Shown here: one piece after another, positions 1-6,011 of the stretch
Layout of the letters: each line of letters opens with the position of its first letter
Numbering within the stretch: position 1 is the stretch's first letter
NCBI RefSeq assembly: GCF_937934665.1
Contig: NZ_CALGYW010000162.1
Coordinates: forward strand, 1-9,621
Source: an uncultured Anaerococcus sp.
GTDB lineage: Bacteria; Bacillota; Clostridia; Tissierellales; Peptoniphilaceae
Direction: 5' to 3'
Length of the DNA stretch: 9,621 nt
Notes under the pieces: generated by a model
What the model was told of the DNA's origin: nothing
The model's input: only the letters and a program-made list of their open reading frames with translations
Database searches by the model: none
Translations under genes and position numbers: made by a program

Positions 1-27
1 TATTATCCAATAAAATATTCTGTTTGA

Positions 28-58
28 CAAAAAGCACCTAAGTGGGTGCTTTTTGCAT
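28..58 (+). terminator. Intrinsic terminator of the upstream unit
   Basis: The arm CAAAAAGCACC (28-38) pairs perfectly with GGTGCTTTTTG (45-55) across a 6-nt loop. The A-rich left arm and T-rich right arm let it work in both directions. It separates tsaE from whatever gene lies left of the window; bases 1-27 show no recognisable coding sequence. Confidence 0.8.
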
Positions 59-64
59 TTGATA

Positions 65-88
65 GGGACGGGAAAAGGCTCCCGACCC
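65..88. other. GC-rich hairpin before the tsaE promoter
   Basis: GGGACGGG (65-72) pairs with CCCGACCC (81-88) except for one central A-A mismatch, with an 8-nt loop. No T-run follows on either strand, so it does not look like a second terminator. It lies just upstream of the probable -10 box, where a -35 would be expected. Its role is unknown. Confidence 0.4.
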
Positions 89-101
89 TCAAAAAAAGAG
101 G

Positions 102-107
102 TATAAT
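102..107 (+). promoter_or_regulatory. Probable -10 box of the tsaE operon
   Basis: A perfect TATAAT lies 21 bases before the tsaE start codon. No convincing -35 hexamer is seen 16-18 bp upstream, where the GC-rich hairpin sits, so the promoter may be weak or activator-dependent. The implied 5' leader is very short. The tsaE Shine-Dalgarno is AAAGG at 118-122, 6 bases before the ATG. Confidence 0.5.
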
Positions 108-128
108 ATAAAGAACGAAAGGCTTTTT

Positions 129-575
129 ATGATTATAAATAACTTAACAGACTTAGAAAAATTTGCAAAAAAACTCGCTCCTCTCCTAAAAGAGGGCGAT
201 GTCATAAACCTAGTAGGTGATATGGGAGCAGGAAAAACCACCCTTGTTAATGCTATAGCGAGGTTTTTTGGTATAAGTGACTCATCCTCACCTACCTTTG
301 CTATAGTTAATATCTATGAGGGTGAAAAAACTATCTACCACTTAGACCTATATAGGTTTGATAATCCTGATGACCTACTAGATATTGATTTTGAGACCTA
401 TTTCTACCCAGAAGGGGCAATCACCTTCCTAGAATGGGCAGAAAATGGCGAAGGTTACCTGCCAGATGAGATGGTAAACATAAGAATAGATAAGCTTAGC
501 CCAGATACTAGGGATATAGAGATACTCAAGGATACACAAAGAGGGAGACAGATTAATGAATTACTTGGCAATTGA
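129..575 (+). CDS. tsaE: tRNA t6A biosynthesis ATPase TsaE
   Basis: TsaE is the P-loop ATPase that drives turnover of the TsaB-TsaD complex making N6-threonylcarbamoyladenosine at tRNA position 37. The Walker A motif GDMGAGKT is at residues 30-37, and the family signatures SPTFAIVNIY (54-63), HLDLYR (71-76) and FLEWAE (100-105) follow in the expected order. At 148 aa it has the usual TsaE length. The ATG is preceded by AAAGG at a 6-base spacing. The gene overlaps tsaB by 20 bases, so the two are probably translationally coupled. It is the first gene of the operon and equivalent to Bacillus ydiB. The identification is firm. Confidence 0.96.
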   Translation: MIINNLTDLEKFAKKLAPLLKEGDVINLVGDMGAGKTTLVNAIARFFGISDSSSPTFAIVNIYEGEKTIYHLDLYRFDNPDDLLDIDFETYFYPEGAITFLEWAENGEGYLPDEMVNIRIDKLSPDTRDIEILKDTQRGRQINELLGN

Positions 576-1218
576 TACATCAACTATGATTTCCACAGTG
601 ACAGTGGCAGATGATAAGGAAATTTTAGGCGACTTTAACGTAAACCAAGCAAAAACCCATTCAGAAAGCCTGGTGCCAATGATAGAAAGTCTCTTGAGGC
701 TACTCGGCATGACTGTAAAAGATATAGATAAATTTGTAATAGCTGAAGGACCAGGGTCTTTTACAGGGCTAAGGATAGGGATGACTATAGCAAAGACCCT
801 AGCCCAGGTAGAAAATAAAGACCTACTTACAGTTTCAACCTTAAAGGCCATGGCCGCAGGATCTACTTCTAACAGGGCTAAACTTGCCTTATTAGATGCC
901 AGATCTACCAGGGTTTATGGAGCACTTTTTGATGAAAATCTAGAAGAAATTATCCCTCAAAACCTCTATGAAATTGATGATCTTTCCAAGATAGTAAATG
1001 AAAAAAATCTTGAAATTGAAATGATAGGCCTATTAAATGACAAGTACTTTGACAAATTTGAAAGAGCGAAAAAAGCCCCTATAAATATAAATAACTGCCT
1101 AGGAGGGGGGCTAATAAGACTTGCTCAAGAAGAAAACTTAAAAGCAAGGCCTCTTTATGAGATAAGTCCAAACTACCTAAGAAAGAGCCAGGCGGAAAGA
1201 GAGTACGGAAAAAAGTGA
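556..1218 (+). CDS. tsaB: t6A threonylcarbamoyltransferase subunit TsaB
   Basis: TsaB is the catalytically inactive ASKHA-fold paralogue of TsaD that heterodimerises with it and bridges to TsaE. The N-terminal phosphate-loop-like segment LAIDTST (4-10) and the signature GPGSFTGLRIG (65-75) are diagnostic. The 220-aa length is normal. The HxxxH metal site of TsaD is absent, which fits TsaB rather than a second TsaD. The start lies inside the end of tsaE and has AGGGAG at 542-547, 8 bases upstream. The stop TGA overlaps the GTG start of the next gene. Equivalent to Bacillus ydiC. Confidence 0.95.
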   Translation: MNYLAIDTSTMISTVTVADDKEILGDFNVNQAKTHSESLVPMIESLLRLLGMTVKDIDKFVIAEGPGSFTGLRIGMTIAKTLAQVENKDLLTVSTLKAMAAGSTSNRAKLALLDARSTRVYGALFDENLEEIIPQNLYEIDDLSKIVNEKNLEIEMIGLLNDKYFDKFERAKKAPININNCLGGGLIRLAQEENLKARPLYEISPNYLRKSQAEREYGKK

Positions 1219-1652
1219 TTAGAGAAATGGCACTTGAGGATGCCGACAGGGTCTATGAGATTGAAAACGAATCTTTTTTTAAACCCTGGGCTAAAAAAAG
1301 GCTCCTCAAAGAATTTGAAGAAAATTCCTTCCTCAAACACTTTGTTTACGAAAAAGATGGGGAGGTTGTTGGGTTTTATATAATAAGTTGTATAGCAGAC
1401 CTTGTTGAAATCCTCACCATAGCAGTCGATAAGGACCATAGGCAAGAAGGCATAGGATCAAGTCTTTTAGCCCACCTTATATCCTACGCTGAAGATCAAA
1501 AGGCAAGTGAAATTTGGCTAGAAGCCTCAACCAAGAATACAGCCGCCGTCAATCTTTATAAAAAATACGGTTTTAAAATCCAATCCATAAGGAAAAACTA
1601 TTACCAAAAGACAGGCGAAGATGCCTACAATATGATAAGGATAATGTCATGA
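1215..1652 (+). CDS. rimI: GNAT N-acetyltransferase, RimI-like
   Basis: This is a 145-aa single-domain GNAT protein. In the RimI family, members acetylate the N-terminus of ribosomal protein S18 or of other proteins using acetyl-CoA. The N-terminal IENESFFKPW (16-25), the acetyl-CoA pyrophosphate loop RQEGIG (76-81), WLEAS (101-105) and NLYKKYGF (113-120) match the family in order. The GTG start (1215) overlaps the tsaB stop as GTGA; an ATG at 1227 would remove the first beta strand and is less likely. The Shine-Dalgarno is weak, which suggests coupled translation. Its place between tsaB and tsaD is the standard Firmicute arrangement (ydiD). The exact substrate cannot be read from the sequence. 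Confidence 0.9.
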   Translation: MIREMALEDADRVYEIENESFFKPWAKKRLLKEFEENSFLKHFVYEKDGEVVGFYIISCIADLVEILTIAVDKDHRQEGIGSSLLAHLISYAEDQKASEIWLEASTKNTAAVNLYKKYGFKIQSIRKNYYQKTGEDAYNMIRIMS

Positions 1653-2659
1653 CAGACTTTTATACCCTTGCGATAGAGACATCTTGCGATGACTCCTCTG
1701 TTGCAATTTTAAAAAATGATAGAGAAATTTTAACAAACTTAATATCAAGCCAAATTGATATCCACGCCCTCTTTGGAGGGGTAGTGCCAGAGATAGCATC
1801 TAGAAAGCACCTCGAGGCTATAAACCCTCTCATAGATAAGGCGCTGGAAGAAGCTGGCCTAGGCTATGATGACCTAGACCTAATAACAGTAACCAAGGGA
1901 CCAGGCCTCATTGGTTCTCTTTTGGTGGGCATTTCTGCCGCCAAGGCCCTAGCCCTTGCTACAGGTCTTCCCCTAGTGGGAGCCAACCACATGAAGGGCC
2001 ACATCTGTGCCAACTACCTTTCAAATAAGGACCTCAAGCCACCCTTTGTATGCCTAGTAGTATCAGGCGGCCACACCTACTTATGCAAGGTCAAGGACTA
2101 CAACGACATAGAAGTTGTAGGATCAACCAGGGATGATGCCGCAGGAGAATCCTTTGATAAGGTCGCAAGAAAAATTGGTCTAGGTTATCCAGGCGGGCCA
2201 AAGATAGATAAGCTTGCCAAAAAAGGAAATCCTGAAGCTATCGACTTTCCAAGAGTCATGCTAGAAAAAGGCTCCTATGACTTTTCTTTTTCAGGACTAA
2301 AAACAGCAGTTTTAAACTACGCCCACAACGAAGAGCAAAAGGGCAATGAAATAAATAAGGCAGACCTTGCCGCATCCTTCCAAGATGCTGTGGTAGACGT
2401 CCTTGTAGAAAAGTCCCTTAAGCTTCTTTGTGAAACAGGCTACGATCAATTTGCCATATCAGGCGGAGTTGCAGCAAACTCCAGGCTTAGGGAAAGAATG
2501 GGCGAAGAGCTAGAAAAACGAGACATAAAGTTTTACTACCCAGATACCATCCTTTGTACAGACAACGCAGCCATGATAGCCATGGCAGGCCACCTAGATT
2601 ATCTGGACGGAGTTCGCGATAATACCTATATGAAAGTTTATCCAAACTTGGATTTATGA
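1649..2659 (+). CDS. tsaD: tRNA t6A threonylcarbamoyltransferase TsaD
   Basis: TsaD is the catalytic subunit that transfers the threonylcarbamoyl group from TC-AMP to A37 of ANN-decoding tRNAs. The ASKHA-fold signatures are all present: ETSCDDS (10-16), GVVPEIASRKH (44-54), the metal-binding pair H114 and H118 in NHMKGH, VSGGHT (138-143), SGGVAAN (271-277) and the metal ligand D305 in CTDNAAM. The 336-aa length is typical. The ATG overlaps the rimI stop (ATGA), and AAGG at 1637-1640 is an adequate Shine-Dalgarno. It was historically annotated gcp, O-sialoglycoprotein endopeptidase. No key residue is missing, so it should be functional. Confidence 0.97.
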   Translation: MTDFYTLAIETSCDDSSVAILKNDREILTNLISSQIDIHALFGGVVPEIASRKHLEAINPLIDKALEEAGLGYDDLDLITVTKGPGLIGSLLVGISAAKALALATGLPLVGANHMKGHICANYLSNKDLKPPFVCLVVSGGHTYLCKVKDYNDIEVVGSTRDDAAGESFDKVARKIGLGYPGGPKIDKLAKKGNPEAIDFPRVMLEKGSYDFSFSGLKTAVLNYAHNEEQKGNEINKADLAASFQDAVVDVLVEKSLKLLCETGYDQFAISGGVAANSRLRERMGEELEKRDIKFYYPDTILCTDNAAMIAMAGHLDYLDGVRDNTYMKVYPNLDL

Positions 2660-2660
2660 T

Positions 2661-3008
2661 ATGAGAAGAAGGAAGAAAAACTCAGACTTAAGAAAATATT
2701 ATAAAATCAACATAGCCTCATCCATCATTTGGATCTTGATGGGGGTAGGGATAATAGGATTTGGCTTTTACTATAGGGAAAACTTAGAGAAAATCTTTGG
2801 AGTCCTTGCCATCCTAGTTGGTATAATATCAATAAACACAAGAAAAAAGCCTGCAGCTATCAAACGCTATGAGGAAAAAAGGCTACTAACACTCGCAGGT
2901 CTTTTGGTAATCTATTCCCTAGTAAATCCCCTAGGAAATATAGCCATCCTCTTTGATCTTTTCAAAAGAGACTTTGCCTTAAGGAGGAAACTAGATGAAA
3001 AAGCTTAA
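2661..3008 (+). CDS. Small three-helix membrane protein, function unknown
   Basis: This 115-aa protein is not one I recognise. It has a very basic N-terminus (MRRRKKNSD, then RKYYK), three hydrophobic segments at about residues 17-37, 44-59 and 75-100, a short basic loop between the second and third (RKKPAAIKRYEEKR), and a charged C-terminal tail. The positive-inside pattern suggests a cytoplasmic N-terminus. It begins one base after the tsaD stop without a clear Shine-Dalgarno, so translation is probably coupled. Its last 14 bases overlap the start of the S41-like gene and contain that gene's ribosome binding site. Co-expression with both the t6A genes and the peptidase is therefore likely. 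No function is assigned. Confidence 0.8.
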   Translation: MRRRKKNSDLRKYYKINIASSIIWILMGVGIIGFGFYYRENLEKIFGVLAILVGIISINTRKKPAAIKRYEEKRLLTLAGLLVIYSLVNPLGNIAILFDLFKRDFALRRKLDEKA

Positions 3009-4398
3009 AAAATATGGCTTGCTAGCACTCTTCCTAGGCCTAATGATACTGCAAACATCTTGTGTAAAAAGAAGGGCAGCCTACCTAGAAAGGCAAAAAT
3101 ACACCAAGGAAAATACCCAAAGAAGGACTGCCGCCAACACAGATACCTTTTATCCAGAAAATATAACCGACTACTCAGTCGAGGACTACCTAAAATGGTA
3201 CAAGGCCCTCAAAGCACCGCCAAAATTGCAGTTAGGAAGTTATGAAAATCCCAAACAGCTCACAAAGTCAGAAAAAGTAGCAGACTTTGAATATCTCTTT
3301 AAAGAACTCGAAGAGTCTTACCCCTTCTTTGAAGTCTTAAAGAGAAAGTATGACGTAGATTTTCTAAAAAATCACGATATCTATCTAAAAAAGGTAAAGA
3401 CAGCCAAAACGGATGCAGACTTTATCAAGGTTCTAAACGAGATAATGGCAGATCTACACAACTATCACGCCAAAATAGCCGACTCAGCCTATGTTGACCA
3501 GACCTTAAAATATTATTCCCAAAACTGGAACCAACCATCAATTTATTATGAATTTTTAAACCTAAATAGGCAGGTTGTAAGAAATAGGTACGGCCTAGAA
3601 GGAGTCCAATCCAAACCATCCTCAGGCTCTATAAAAAGAAAGCAGAAGATTTCCCTTGTCAAAGATAGCAAAGAGCCCAACATCAGCCTAGAAACAAAAG
3701 ACAGCCTTGCCATCCTAAAAATAAACCAGATGGGAGATATGACCAACTTAGACAAGGACAAAGAAGTCCTAGATGAGTTTCTAAAAAATAAACACATGTA
3801 CAAGGCCCTAGTCCTAGACATCAGGGACAATGTTGGAGGAAATATGGACTACTGGCAGAGATTTCTCTTGCCAAAATTATCCAAAAACCCAAAACAGGTA
3901 GTAAACCAAATGTTCTTCAAAGATGCACCAAAAATAAGGCTCCTCTTAGAAGATGAAACCCTAAACATGGAAAACTTAGCCAATGTAGATATATCAGGTA
4001 TAAAACTCGACCACTCAGAAGATTTAAGAGACTTTTCCTACTATATCAAAGATACCATAGTCATAAACCCAGACGAATCAGACAAGGACAATGGCTATGA
4101 AGGTCCTATATTTCTTTTAGTAGACGAAGACGTCTTCTCAGCTGCAGAAGGCTTCGCGTCCTTCATCAAACACACAGAATTTGCAACCATAGTAGGTAGC
4201 CAAACTGGAGGTGACGGTATAACGCTCGGGGTAATAAACTCCGTTCTCCCAAACTCAGGCCTAGTTTTCACCTACACCAACACCCTAGGCTACGATCCCA
4301 AAGGCCAAATAAACGAAGAAAACCCAACCACCCCAGACATAGAAAGTGCCTCCTATAGGCAGTCCATAGAAATAATTGAAAATATGATAAATAAATAA
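2995..4398 (+). CDS. S41-family (C-terminal-processing-like) peptidase, probable lipoprotein
   Basis: This 467-aa protein has an S41/tail-specific protease core. After the basic N-terminus and a hydrophobic stretch comes LQTSC with Cys23, a probable lipoprotein cleavage site. Its -3 residue is Gln, which departs from the usual lipobox, so a plain signal anchor is possible. A Lys/Arg-rich linker follows. Core motifs are LNEIMADLHNYHAKI (147-161), DIRDNVGG (275-282, like the family's DLRxNxGG), the probable nucleophile S382 in VFSAAEGF (380-387) and GSQTGGDG (401-408). No clear PDZ domain is visible between about 160 and 235. The start is fixed by AAGGAGG at 2981-2987, 7 bases upstream. It would act outside the membrane. 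Substrate unknown. Confidence 0.85.
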   Translation: MKKLKKYGLLALFLGLMILQTSCVKRRAAYLERQKYTKENTQRRTAANTDTFYPENITDYSVEDYLKWYKALKAPPKLQLGSYENPKQLTKSEKVADFEYLFKELEESYPFFEVLKRKYDVDFLKNHDIYLKKVKTAKTDADFIKVLNEIMADLHNYHAKIADSAYVDQTLKYYSQNWNQPSIYYEFLNLNRQVVRNRYGLEGVQSKPSSGSIKRKQKISLVKDSKEPNISLETKDSLAILKINQMGDMTNLDKDKEVLDEFLKNKHMYKALVLDIRDNVGGNMDYWQRFLLPKLSKNPKQVVNQMFFKDAPKIRLLLEDETLNMENLANVDISGIKLDHSEDLRDFSYYIKDTIVINPDESDKDNGYEGPIFLLVDEDVFSAAEGFASFIKHTEFATIVGSQTGGDGITLGVINSVLPNSGLVFTYTNTLGYDPKGQINEENPTTPDIESASYRQSIEIIENMINK

Positions 4399-4476
4399 GA
4401 AAAGCTCCACAAAAGGCTCATTGAATTAGGGATTTTAGAAAACTGATTTAGAGAGTCTTTAGGTGGCAAGCAGAAA

Positions 4477-4507
4477 GGCTATGAGTTTAATGCTCATAGC
4501 CGTTTTT
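4477..4507 (+). terminator. Terminator of the tsaE-to-peptidase operon
   Basis: A perfect 9-bp stem, GGCTATGAG (4477-4485) with CTCATAGCC (4493-4501), encloses a 7-nt loop and is followed by TTTTT (4503-4507). It lies 78 bases after the peptidase stop and just before the left end of the IS remnant. Bases 4399-4476 hold no recognisable feature. Confidence 0.85.
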
Positions 4508-4528
4508 GCGGGTCTGTAAATAATTTTG

Positions 4529-4576
4529 TGTATCAACCTAAATCCTGATATAAGGGTAAGGGTTGATACATTTTTT
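4529..4576 (+). terminator. Hairpin with T-run inside the IS left end
   Basis: TGTATCAACC (4529-4538) pairs perfectly with GGTTGATACA (4561-4570). A second inner stem, CCT with AGG, is possible, and six T follow. It overlaps the IS left inverted repeat. In the plus direction it would act as an intrinsic terminator protecting the element from read-through from the operon on its left. Confidence 0.65.
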
Positions 4577-4592
4577 ATGTATCAATATTTGT

Positions 4593-4621
4593 CCATTCCT
4601 ATAGGAATGGAGCTTTTTTTT
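4593..4621 (+). terminator. Third consecutive terminator-like hairpin
   Basis: CCATTCC (4593-4599) and GGAATGG (4604-4610) form a perfect stem with a TATA loop, followed by AGC and eight T (4614-4621). It points rightward, against the minus-strand transposase. Bases 4622-4698 beyond it hold nothing recognisable except the 3' flank of the transposase gene. Confidence 0.7.
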
Positions 4622-4698
4622 AATTGTACTTGGGCTTAATAAACTGTCAAATTTTCATGAAAATTTGCAGCTGATTTCATACTAAATTTTTATCTTAA

Positions 4699-5565
4699 TT
4701 AAAACCTCCCTTTAAAAAATATTGATAATTGGGATTAGATTTGGTCCCAACCACGGATCCTATAGGTCCACTCGCTTGAGGCATCTACCATTACTAGATA
4801 CAAGCTTTTTTGTAGAGCATAGTCATTTGGAAATATGGTTTTATTTTTGGTAACTTTTCTTAGCTGCCTATTGAAGTTTTCCATAGCATTTGTTGTATAT
4901 ATCAGTTTTCTTATTCCTTCTGGATATTTAAAATATGTCGATAATTCTGTCCAGTTGTTCTTCCAAGAGCTTACACACATTGGATAGATTTTTTCTAGGG
5001 GTCTATTTTGCCACTCTTCTATGGTTGGTAGTATTTTGTTGGTTATTTTACTTACCATTGTTTCTGATATGCCAAAACCATAAATATCTTTGATGAGATT
5101 TGATATGTCTCTTGTTGTCAGGGCCTGCCCCAGCCAATAATATCCAACGAATAAAATGAGTTGATGATATTATTAGGCGAGGGTATTCCTTTGCCATACA
5201 TTGATATTATTTGATTTTCTATGTTTGATATGTCTTTTTCAGCTTGTGCCCTATAGGGTATATTTTCTTAATGCTTGATGTTCGAAGGTTCCTTCTCTAT
5301 CTTGTGGAATACTTAAGTCTATATTTCCGTAAGATGCTCTAACTGTTTTTTTACTTGAACCGTTTCTTGTATTTAATGATAGTGGTTTTTCTCCGTATTC
5401 ATAGTCTAAATGCTCATCTAATTTTGCTTTTAAAAGTTCTTCCATTGTATCGCCTAGAAGGTCTTTTAGAGCTTCTTGAATATCTTGTGAACTTTTAGGA
5501 TGATATTCTTCAATTAACATTTTTGCTATTTTGCTTCTTTTTGTCTCTGGTCTTTTTCTTGGCAT
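4699..5565 (-). pseudogene. IS256-family transposase, multiply disrupted
   Basis: The N-terminal part reads from ATG 5565 (MPRKRPETKR) through family features such as LLKAKLDEHLDYEYGEK, TRNGSSKKTV and IDLSIPQDREG, then stops at 5251-5253. The reading resumes in another frame (DISNIENQIISMYGKG), is cut by a 65-bp insertion, and continues as TTRDISNLIKDIYGFGIS and on to IEEWQNRPLEKIYP. That runs directly into CVSSWKNNWTELSTYFKYP. In family members about 150 residues containing the first two catalytic Asp lie between these two segments. The third acidic residue survives in TTNAMENFNRQLRKVT. A TAA at 4737-4735 interrupts the end; the original frame continues as SQLSIFFKGRF to a stop at 4699. The ancestral protein would have been about 400 aa. 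Confidence 0.88.
5122..5186. repeat. 65-bp imperfect palindromic insertion in the transposase gene
   Basis: On the minus strand this block separates the codons for YGKG from those for LTTRDIS, which adjoin in the IS256 family. Removing 65 bases restores both sequence and frame. AATAATATC (5136-5144) pairs with GATATTATT (5166-5174), CAAC (5145-5148) with GTTG (5160-5163), and the outer GC-rich arms (5126-5135 and 5176-5185) pair with two mismatches and one G-T. The whole block folds into one hairpin of about 60 nt. It resembles a small REP/MITE-like mobile palindrome. No second copy is seen in this window. Confidence 0.75.
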
Positions 5566-5572
5566 AAAAATT

Positions 5573-5608
5573 CCTCCTGATTAGTTTTCACTTATTCTAA
5601 TCAGGAGG
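5573..5608 (-). promoter_or_regulatory. Hairpin sequestering the transposase Shine-Dalgarno
   Basis: CCTCCTGATTAG (5573-5584) is perfectly complementary to CTAATCAGGAGG (5597-5608), with a 12-nt loop. On the minus-strand transcript the right-hand arm contains AGGAGG (5578-5573), which lies 7 bases before the transposase ATG. Transcripts that enter from outside the element would therefore hide the ribosome binding site. This is the fold-back control known for other insertion sequences. Confidence 0.75.
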
Positions 5609-5657
5609 TTTCTATACACAAAATTTCACACAGTCTCCGCCATGCTCATTTTTTTAT

Positions 5658-5786
5658 TTATTTATATTCTCTTTTGTTCATTGAACAACAATCTAATCTT
5701 TCATTTCCAAAAGATTTTTTATTTTCTTTTGCTAGATTTTTCAAGAATTTTTCCCATCTATTTTTTATTGATTCAAAGATTTTCAT
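5658..5786 (-). CDS. 42-aa LDCC-motif small protein, putative metal-binding
   Basis: This small gene encodes a peptide starting MKIFESIKNRWEKFLKNLAK and ending in LDCCSMNKREYK. The first 20 or so residues look like an amphipathic, basic helix. G27 and the L31-D-C-C34 motif follow, with N37-K38 after it. From memory, public databases hold a family of similar short Firmicute proteins named LDCC motif putative metal-binding protein; I could not check this. Support for a real gene is good: a perfect AGGAGG (5798-5793) 6 bases before the ATG and a matching promoter upstream. Adjacent cysteines are typical thiol ligands for soft metals, and the divergent neighbour is an arsenic operon. A joint role is only inferred. 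The IS right end begins about 20 bases after its stop. Confidence 0.75.
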   Translation of the reverse strand: MKIFESIKNRWEKFLKNLAKENKKSFGNERLDCCSMNKREYK

Positions 5787-5831
5787 ATTTTACCTCCTAG
5801 GGTAATTATTTGTAAATTTTCTACAATAATA

Positions 5832-5860
5832 TTTATACTGGAAAAAAATTATTTTTTCAA
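5832..5860 (-). promoter_or_regulatory. Promoter of the LDCC small protein gene
   Basis: Read on the minus strand, TTGAAA (5860-5855) and TATAAA (5837-5832) are separated by exactly 17 bp, a near-consensus sigma-70/sigma-A promoter. The spacer is A/T-rich. The start of transcription would fall near 5825, giving a leader of about 40 nt that ends in the AGGAGG ribosome site. Confidence 0.65.
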
Positions 5861-5879
5861 TTTTTTATCTCCATTTTTC

Positions 5880-6011
5880 CTATCCCATAATTAAAGACAG
5901 GATATCTTTTCCAAAAGTAGAAAGATAAACTTCCATTTCATTATCTTTTAAAAATTCATCGATTGTTCTTTTTGCTACAAAAAACGCATCTTTTTTAGGA
6001 ATTTTGATGAT
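5880..6011 (-). pseudogene. 3' remnant of a macro-domain gene
   Basis: A minus-strand frame ending at TAG 5882-5880 reads KIPKKDAFFVAKRTIDEFL, then KDNEMEVYLSTFGKDILS. This resembles the C-terminal end of macro-domain ADP-ribose/O-acetyl-ADP-ribose hydrolases, where the GVYxYPKxxAxxxA loop is followed by a helix and the final strand. About 40 residues survive. No start codon or ribosome site precedes it, and an in-frame stop occurs at 6032-6030. The rest of the domain, including the ligand-binding N-terminal portion, is missing. It adjoins a plus-strand gene remnant at about 6003-6011. The macro-domain assignment is by remembered family pattern only. Confidence 0.55.

Larger units (their letters stand above)
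4508..5640 (-). mobile_element. Degenerate IS256-family insertion sequence
   Basis: A broken IS256-family transposase gene lies between imperfect terminal inverted repeats. The left end (GTCTGT at 4512-4517 through TTTTGTGTAT at 4524-4533) matches the reverse complement of the right end (ATACACAAAA at 5614-5623 through ACAGTC at 5630-5635). About 17 of 22 bases agree, and GCGG flanks both. No matching target duplication is seen outside the ends, so the boundaries are approximate. Inside are the ribosome-site hairpin, the pseudogene, a 65-bp palindromic insertion and two hairpins near the left end. The element cannot move itself. Confidence 0.8.

Noticed and set aside
24..29. TTGACA as a -35 box for tsaE
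   Set aside because: No -10 lies 16-18 bp downstream, and the site overlaps the upstream terminator stem, 72 bp from TATAAT.
65..88. A riboswitch or T-box leader before tsaE
   Set aside because: The hairpin lies before the -10 box, so it is probably not transcribed from that promoter, and the remaining leader is only about 15 nt.
1173..1445. Minus-strand open frame opposite tsaB/rimI
   Set aside because: It is the antisense shadow of well-supported genes and has no ribosome site or family features.
3546..3830. Minus-strand open frame inside the S41-like gene
   Set aside because: It lies wholly within a strong CDS whose conserved motifs are on the plus strand.
4735..5058. A stand-alone 107-aa transposase-like gene
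   Set aside because: It is the C-terminal piece of the broken IS256 transposase. Its ATG is internal (upstream codons TTRDISNLIKDIYGFGISET are in frame) and it has no ribosome site.
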